10,329 nt of DNA from Acidiferrobacter sp. (GTDB lineage: Bacteria; Pseudomonadota; Gammaproteobacteria; Arenicellales; UBA868). Each line of letters opens with the position of its first letter. Positions within the stretch are counted from its first letter, which is position 1. Below, in pieces: positions 7,165 to 10,329 of this stretch. The DNA lies in assembly GCA_002694065.1 (NCBI GenBank), contig NZKZ01000145.1, positions 1 to 10,329 on the forward strand, given 5' to 3'. The notes under the pieces were generated by a model. That model was given only the letters and a program-made list of their open reading frames with translations. It had not been told where the DNA came from and did not search any database. A program made the position numbers and the translations under genes.

Positions 7165-7252
7165 TTCTTAATTGCCTCTTTATCTGTATCGGCAGATTGT
7201 AGCGGAGGCCTACCGCAGCGAGCCGTCCGGCAGGTGTCACCAGGCGTTGTGC
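7165..7252 (-). other. Spacer between gor and djlA
   Basis: This 88-nt gap is the longest in the minus-strand series and the place where djlA could have its own promoter. On the minus strand it holds TACAAT (close to a -10 box), but no fitting -35 lies 16-18 nt upstream. A near-palindrome around AGGCCT (7206-7211) has no T-run behind it. I therefore see neither a convincing terminator after gor nor a convincing promoter for djlA; read-through from gor is plausible. Confidence 0.4.
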
Positions 7253-8605
7253 CTAGCGCAAAGTAACGAGTTCTTCGGCGGCCGTCGGGTGAATCGCCAC
7301 GGTGTTGTCAAAATCTGCCTTGGTCGCTCCCATTTTTACCGCGACTGCAAAGCCCTGGATCATCTCATCGGCGGCGCGGCCAACCACATGGCATCCGACG
7401 ATTTTCTCCTCTGATCCAGTCACGACCAGCTTCACGGTCGTTGGGACACGCTGGGGGGTCACCGCATAGTACATATCGGTAAAACGATTCTGATAGATCT
7501 TGACCTGGTCCTCCCCATAGCGTGACTTGGCTTCGTCCTCGGTGAGGCCGACCGTGCCGATGGGCGGGTGGGAGAACACCACAGTGGGAATGTTTTCGTA
7601 GTTGAGCTTTGCCTGGTTCTGCCCTCCAAAGAGACGGTCTGACAAGCGCCGGGCGGCCGCGATCGCGACAGGGGTGAGCGCCTGGCGACCGGTAACATCG
7701 CCCACAGCGTAAAGACCCGAGACGGCCGTGTTCTGCCATTCGTCGGTGGAGATAAAACCGGTTTGATCCGTCTCAAGGCCGGTATGCTCAAGTCCGATAT
7801 TGTCGGTGACAGGATCTCGCCCGATGGCAAACAGCACGCAGTCAAAACCGCTGATGACTTCTCCATCCTGCCGGCGTATTGCCAAACGGCCGTTGTCCTC
7901 ACGTTCTATGCTTTCCATCTGGACATAGGTCAGGATGTTGACACCGGCAGACTGCATTTCATCCATGACGGCCTCCCTCAGCGTGGTGTCAAATCCGCGC
8001 AGCAGAATGTCCTTGCGCAGAAGCATCGTGACGTCTGAGCCCAGCGAATGGAGAACACCGGCAAGTTCGGTTGCGATGTAACCTGCGCCGATCACGAGCG
8101 GGCGCTTGGGCTGCTCGGTCAGTTCGAAAAAGCCGTCGCTGGTGATACCCAGTTCAGCACCCGGCAGATCGGGAATCGTGGGCCTGCCGCCGGTGGCAAT
8201 GAGAATATGGTCTGCACTCAAAAGGGTATCCCCCACCCTTACCTGGTGGGAGGACTCAAAGCTTGCCCAGCCCCGGAAGAGCTCCACTCCGGATCCATCG
8301 AGGTTGCGAAGATAGATGCCGTTCAGCCGCTCGACATAGGCATCACGTGTCGTCTTGAAAGAGGCCCAGTTAAATTCTGCTTCGGGCAACTCGAACCCGT
8401 AGTCTTGGGAGATGGCGAGCGCGTCTGCGAAGTGAGCCGCGTTCCACATGATTTTTTTGGGAACACAACCCACATTGACGCACGTGCCTCCAAGCGGTCC
8501 CGCCTCAATCAACGCCACCCGGGCGCCATACTGGGCGGCTCGGCGTGCTCCGGCTATTCCCCCGCTGCCTCCACCAATGACCAGAAAATCATAGTGTGTG
8601 CTCAT
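7253..8605 (-). CDS. gor: Glutathione-disulfide reductase (NADPH)
   Basis: The enzyme reduces glutathione disulfide with NADPH and keeps the cytosolic thiol pool reduced. From ATG 8605 the protein has 450 residues, the length of E. coli Gor. It has the FAD motif GGGSGG (11-16) and the redox disulfide Cys42/Cys47 in GGTCVNVGCVPKK. The NAD(P) motif is GAGYIATELAG (173-183), with Arg197 and Arg203 placed as the NADPH-selecting arginines. The second FAD motif is YAVGDV, and the C-terminal HPTAAEE carries the catalytic His439 and Glu444. The open frame extends 49 codons upstream (to 8752), but that would run across the prlC start and promoter and is not expected of the family. ATG 8614 (three codons earlier, with GGA nearby) is a realistic alternative start; no ideal ribosome site is seen for either. 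The gene is divergent from prlC and heads the minus-strand series. Confidence 0.95.
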   Translation of the reverse strand: MSTHYDFLVIGGGSGGIAGARRAAQYGARVALIEAGPLGGTCVNVGCVPKKIMWNAAHFADALAISQDYGFELPEAEFNWASFKTTRDAYVERLNGIYLRNLDGSGVELFRGWASFESSHQVRVGDTLLSADHILIATGGRPTIPDLPGAELGITSDGFFELTEQPKRPLVIGAGYIATELAGVLHSLGSDVTMLLRKDILLRGFDTTLREAVMDEMQSAGVNILTYVQMESIEREDNGRLAIRRQDGEVISGFDCVLFAIGRDPVTDNIGLEHTGLETDQTGFISTDEWQNTAVSGLYAVGDVTGRQALTPVAIAAARRLSDRLFGGQNQAKLNYENIPTVVFSHPPIGTVGLTEDEAKSRYGEDQVKIYQNRFTDMYYAVTPQRVPTTVKLVVTGSEEKIVGCHVVGRAADEMIQGFAVAVKMGATKADFDNTVAIHPTAAEELVTLR

Positions 8606-8651
8606 CCGACGCATTTTATCCGTTGTGGTCTTGCCTAAACCATTTATGTGG

Positions 8652-8697
8652 TGGGGCTGATATCGGCGTGTGTTTGATAAAGTCTTCGACAGCCCCA
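8652..8697. repeat. 8-bp inverted repeat flanking the prlC promoter
   Basis: TGGGGCTG at 8652-8659 and CAGCCCCA at 8690-8697 are perfect reverse complements separated by 30 bp. The left arm lies upstream of the -35 box and the right arm ends on the first base of the -10 box. Between gor and prlC this is the most regular structure. It could be a split operator for a looping or dimeric regulator, or it could be chance. No T-run follows, so it is not a terminator. Confidence 0.4.
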
Positions 8698-8702
8698 TAT
8701 AA
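8674..8702 (+). promoter_or_regulatory. Sigma-70-type promoter for prlC
   Basis: TTGATA (8674-8679) and ATATAA (8697-8702) are separated by exactly 17 bp, near the sigma-70 consensus. Transcription would begin near 8709, about 26 nt before the TTG start of prlC. The in-frame ATG at 8705 lies between the -10 box and this start, so it would not be transcribed from this promoter. Confidence 0.65.
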
Positions 8703-8722
8703 AAATGATCGAAACTTTTATT

Positions 8723-8730
8723 CGAGGTGG
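8723..8730 (+). promoter_or_regulatory. Ribosome binding site that decides the TTG start of prlC
   Basis: CGAGGTGG at 8723-8730 contains GAGG(TG) 7 nt upstream of TTG 8735, a near-ideal Shine-Dalgarno spacing. The alternative in-frame ATG 8705 has only AT-rich promoter sequence before it. Confidence 0.7.
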
Positions 8731-8734
8731 ACTT

Positions 8735-10329
8735 TTGAGCCAGAACGATCAACCGACGACTGAAAACCCTCTTTTGGATCTTTCAGGGCTGCCGAGATTT
8801 GCCGAGATTTCGGCAGGGCAGGTGGAAGAGGCTTTGGATGCTGCCCTTGCGACCAGTCGTGCCAAGATAGCGGCCATCGAGACGCAGTGTCCAACCGCGA
8901 GCTGGGCCTCGGTCGCCAGCGAACTTCAGGACATCGAAGAGTACGTCGAAAGGGTCTGGGCACCGGTTTCGCACCTCAATGCTGTGCGGGATACGGACCA
9001 ATTTCGGGCTGCGGTTGAGGCCTGTTTGCCGAAACTCAGCGCCTTTCATAGTGAGGTGGGACAGAATCTCAGCCTGTTTGAGGGTTATCGCCAAATCGCG
9101 GATAGCGATGACTTCAATGCACTGTCGTCAGCTCGCCAGAAGATTGTCAAGAATGCCTTAAGGGATTTTCGATTGTCCGGCGCTGAACTTGAGGGGCCGG
9201 ACCGGGAAAGGTTTCGCGAGATCGTGAGCGAGCTGTCCACGTTGTGTAATCAGTTCGACCAGAACCTGATGGATGCCACAGATCATTGGGTGCTGGATAT
9301 TGACTCTGAAAGCGATCTTCAAGGTCTGCCGCAAAGCGTGGTTGAGCTCGCGCGACAGACTGCCAAGGACGCCTCCTTGGACGGTTGGCGGTTTTCATTA
9401 CAGGCGCCGTCTTACATTCCCTTCATGATGTTTTGTGAAAACCGATCGCTTCGGCAGAAGATGTACGAAGCGTATGTCACCCGGGCCAGCGACCAGGGCC
9501 CAGACGCTGGTCAGTTTGACAACGGCCCCCTGATGGTACGGATACTGAGGCTCCGTGCTGAGATGGCATCACTTCTGGGATTTGCGCACTATGCGCAATA
9601 CGCCCTTGAGGGCCGGATGGCGGGTTCTGCCGAGGAGGTCAGCACCTTTCTTCGAACGCTGGCCGATTGCGCCAAAGCTGCCGGCGCGAAAGAACTCGAA
9701 TCGCTTCGGCATTTTGCCCTGGAGGAATACGGCGAAGAGCATCTTGAAGCCTGGGATATCGCTTTTTACTCGGAAAAGCTGAAACAGTCGCTATATTCCT
9801 TTAGCGATGAGGCCATCCGCCCTTACTTTCCGTTGCCGAAGGTGCTGGAGGGCCTCTTTTTTGTCGCCCGCAAACTTTTCGGCGTCACGGTGCGACAGGC
9901 GGTCTGTGCCAGCCCCTGGCACGAGGACGTTCAGTACTTTGAATTGCTGAACGAGGACGGTTCAGTTCGGGGATGTTTTTTTCTGGATCTATATGCCCGT
10001 GCCCACAAACGCGGGGGCGCCTGGATGGCGGACTGTATTGCTCGACGCCGGTTGGCTGACGGAAGCATTCAGAGTCCGGCGGCTTTTTTGACCTGTAACT
10101 TTATCCCCCCTGTTGGTGATAAGCCCTCGCTTTTGACGCACGATGATGTCGTCACGCTTTTCCATGAGTTTGGCCATGGACTGCATCATTTGTTAACGCA
10201 GGTGGATGAACCTGCGGTTGCCGGTATCAATGGTGTCCCCTGGGATGCAGTAGAACTGCCCAGTCAGTTTCTGGAGAACTGGTGTTGGGAGACCGAAGCG
10301 CTCAATAAAATCTCAGGACACTACGAAAC
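8735..10329 (+). CDS. prlC: Oligopeptidase A (M3 zinc metallopeptidase), 3' end outside window
   Basis: OpdA/PrlC is a cytosolic zinc peptidase that degrades short peptides, including cleaved signal peptides. From TTG 8735 the frame stays open for 531 codons to the window edge; the family is about 680 residues, so roughly the last 150 are missing. The N-terminal part has the LPRFAEI segment seen near the start of OpdA proteins, followed by a helical region. The zinc site is His477-Glu478-x-x-His481 in HEFGHGLHH, with the third ligand Glu507 in PWDAVELPSQF. This stretch closely matches E. coli OpdA as I remember it. The TTG start is preferred because of the Shine-Dalgarno at 8723-8730 and the promoter at 8674-8702; ATG 8705 would add ten residues. 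The gene is divergent from gor, with about 129 bp between the start codons. The catalytic site is intact, so an active enzyme is expected if the missing end is normal. Confidence 0.95.
   Translation, partial: MSQNDQPTTENPLLDLSGLPRFAEISAGQVEEALDAALATSRAKIAAIETQCPTASWASVASELQDIEEYVERVWAPVSHLNAVRDTDQFRAAVEACLPKLSAFHSEVGQNLSLFEGYRQIADSDDFNALSSARQKIVKNALRDFRLSGAELEGPDRERFREIVSELSTLCNQFDQNLMDATDHWVLDIDSESDLQGLPQSVVELARQTAKDASLDGWRFSLQAPSYIPFMMFCENRSLRQKMYEAYVTRASDQGPDAGQFDNGPLMVRILRLRAEMASLLGFAHYAQYALEGRMAGSAEEVSTFLRTLADCAKAAGAKELESLRHFALEEYGEEHLEAWDIAFYSEKLKQSLYSFSDEAIRPYFPLPKVLEGLFFVARKLFGVTVRQAVCASPWHEDVQYFELLNEDGSVRGCFFLDLYARAHKRGGAWMADCIARRRLADGSIQSPAAFLTCNFIPPVGDKPSLLTHDDVVTLFHEFGHGLHHLLTQVDEPAVAGINGVPWDAVELPSQFLENWCWETEALNKISGHYE

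Noticed and set aside
6400..7266. Long plus-strand open frame (288 codons) opposite djlA
   Set aside because: It is antisense to a well-supported djlA, has no recognisable domain, and its composition is that of a GC-rich shadow frame.
8048..8638. Plus-strand open frame (196 codons) opposite gor
   Set aside because: It is antisense to the FAD and disulfide region of gor, with no domain and no ribosome site noticed.
8606..8752. 49-codon N-terminal extension of glutathione reductase
   Set aside because: It would overlap the prlC promoter and start, is not expected in the family, and the 450-residue form matches E. coli Gor length and active-site numbering.
8791..8810. Perfect tandem 10-bp repeat GCCGAGATTT inside prlC
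   Set aside because: The reading frame continues and the encoded LPRFAEIS fits the conserved N-terminal segment of the family, so it is most likely coincidence rather than a recent duplication, which would shift the frame.
1..10329. Mobile element, CRISPR array, tRNA/rRNA, or defence cluster
   Set aside because: No repeat array, transposase or integrase motif, tRNA-like cloverleaf or defence domain was seen on either strand; the content is housekeeping and metabolic.

Overview
This window looks like an ordinary chromosomal segment of a gammaproteobacterium, probably a marine or other environmental one. The grounds are DjlA with its N-terminal membrane segment, an E. coli-type glutathione reductase and an oligopeptidase A (PrlC/OpdA), all close to the enterobacterial proteins as I remember them. 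The habitat and lineage are inference. I see no insertion sequence, phage gene, CRISPR array, tRNA or rRNA. Coding density is high and the longest gap is about 200 bp.

Layout. (1) Positions 52-1101, plus strand: a TauD/TfdA-type iron/2-oxoglutarate dioxygenase of unknown substrate. (2) Positions 1302-2864, plus strand: a 2-isopropylmalate/citramalate synthase-family enzyme whose pocket residues match the Leptospira (R)-citramalate synthase. It is preceded by a roughly 200-bp leader with a small inverted repeat. (3) Positions 2882-8605, minus strand: six genes in a row. In transcription order they are gor, djlA, a SAF-domain oxidoreductase, a short-chain dehydrogenase, a 90-residue exported protein with a thrombospondin type-3-like calcium motif, and a divergent leuB. 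Gaps between them are short (88, 29, 40, -7 and 18 nt), so they may be one transcript. leuB converges on the citramalate synthase with 17 nt between the stops. (4) Positions 8735-10329, plus strand: the start of prlC/opdA, divergent from gor and cut off by the window edge. A good sigma-70-type promoter lies upstream of it.

Function. The citramalate synthase and the LeuB-family dehydrogenase are the first and last specific steps of the pyruvate route to 2-oxobutyrate (isoleucine); LeuB-type enzymes also serve leucine. The isomerase subunits LeuC and LeuD are not in the window. Gor, DjlA and PrlC are housekeeping redox and protein-quality genes. The dioxygenase, the SAF oxidoreductase and the SDR have clear folds but no substrate I can assign.

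I did not find a convincing undescribed system. The most interesting points are the citramalate-type pocket beside a divergent LeuB, the tiny exported calcium-motif protein translationally overlapped with an SDR, and the promoter/inverted-repeat arrangement that argues for a TTG start in prlC.
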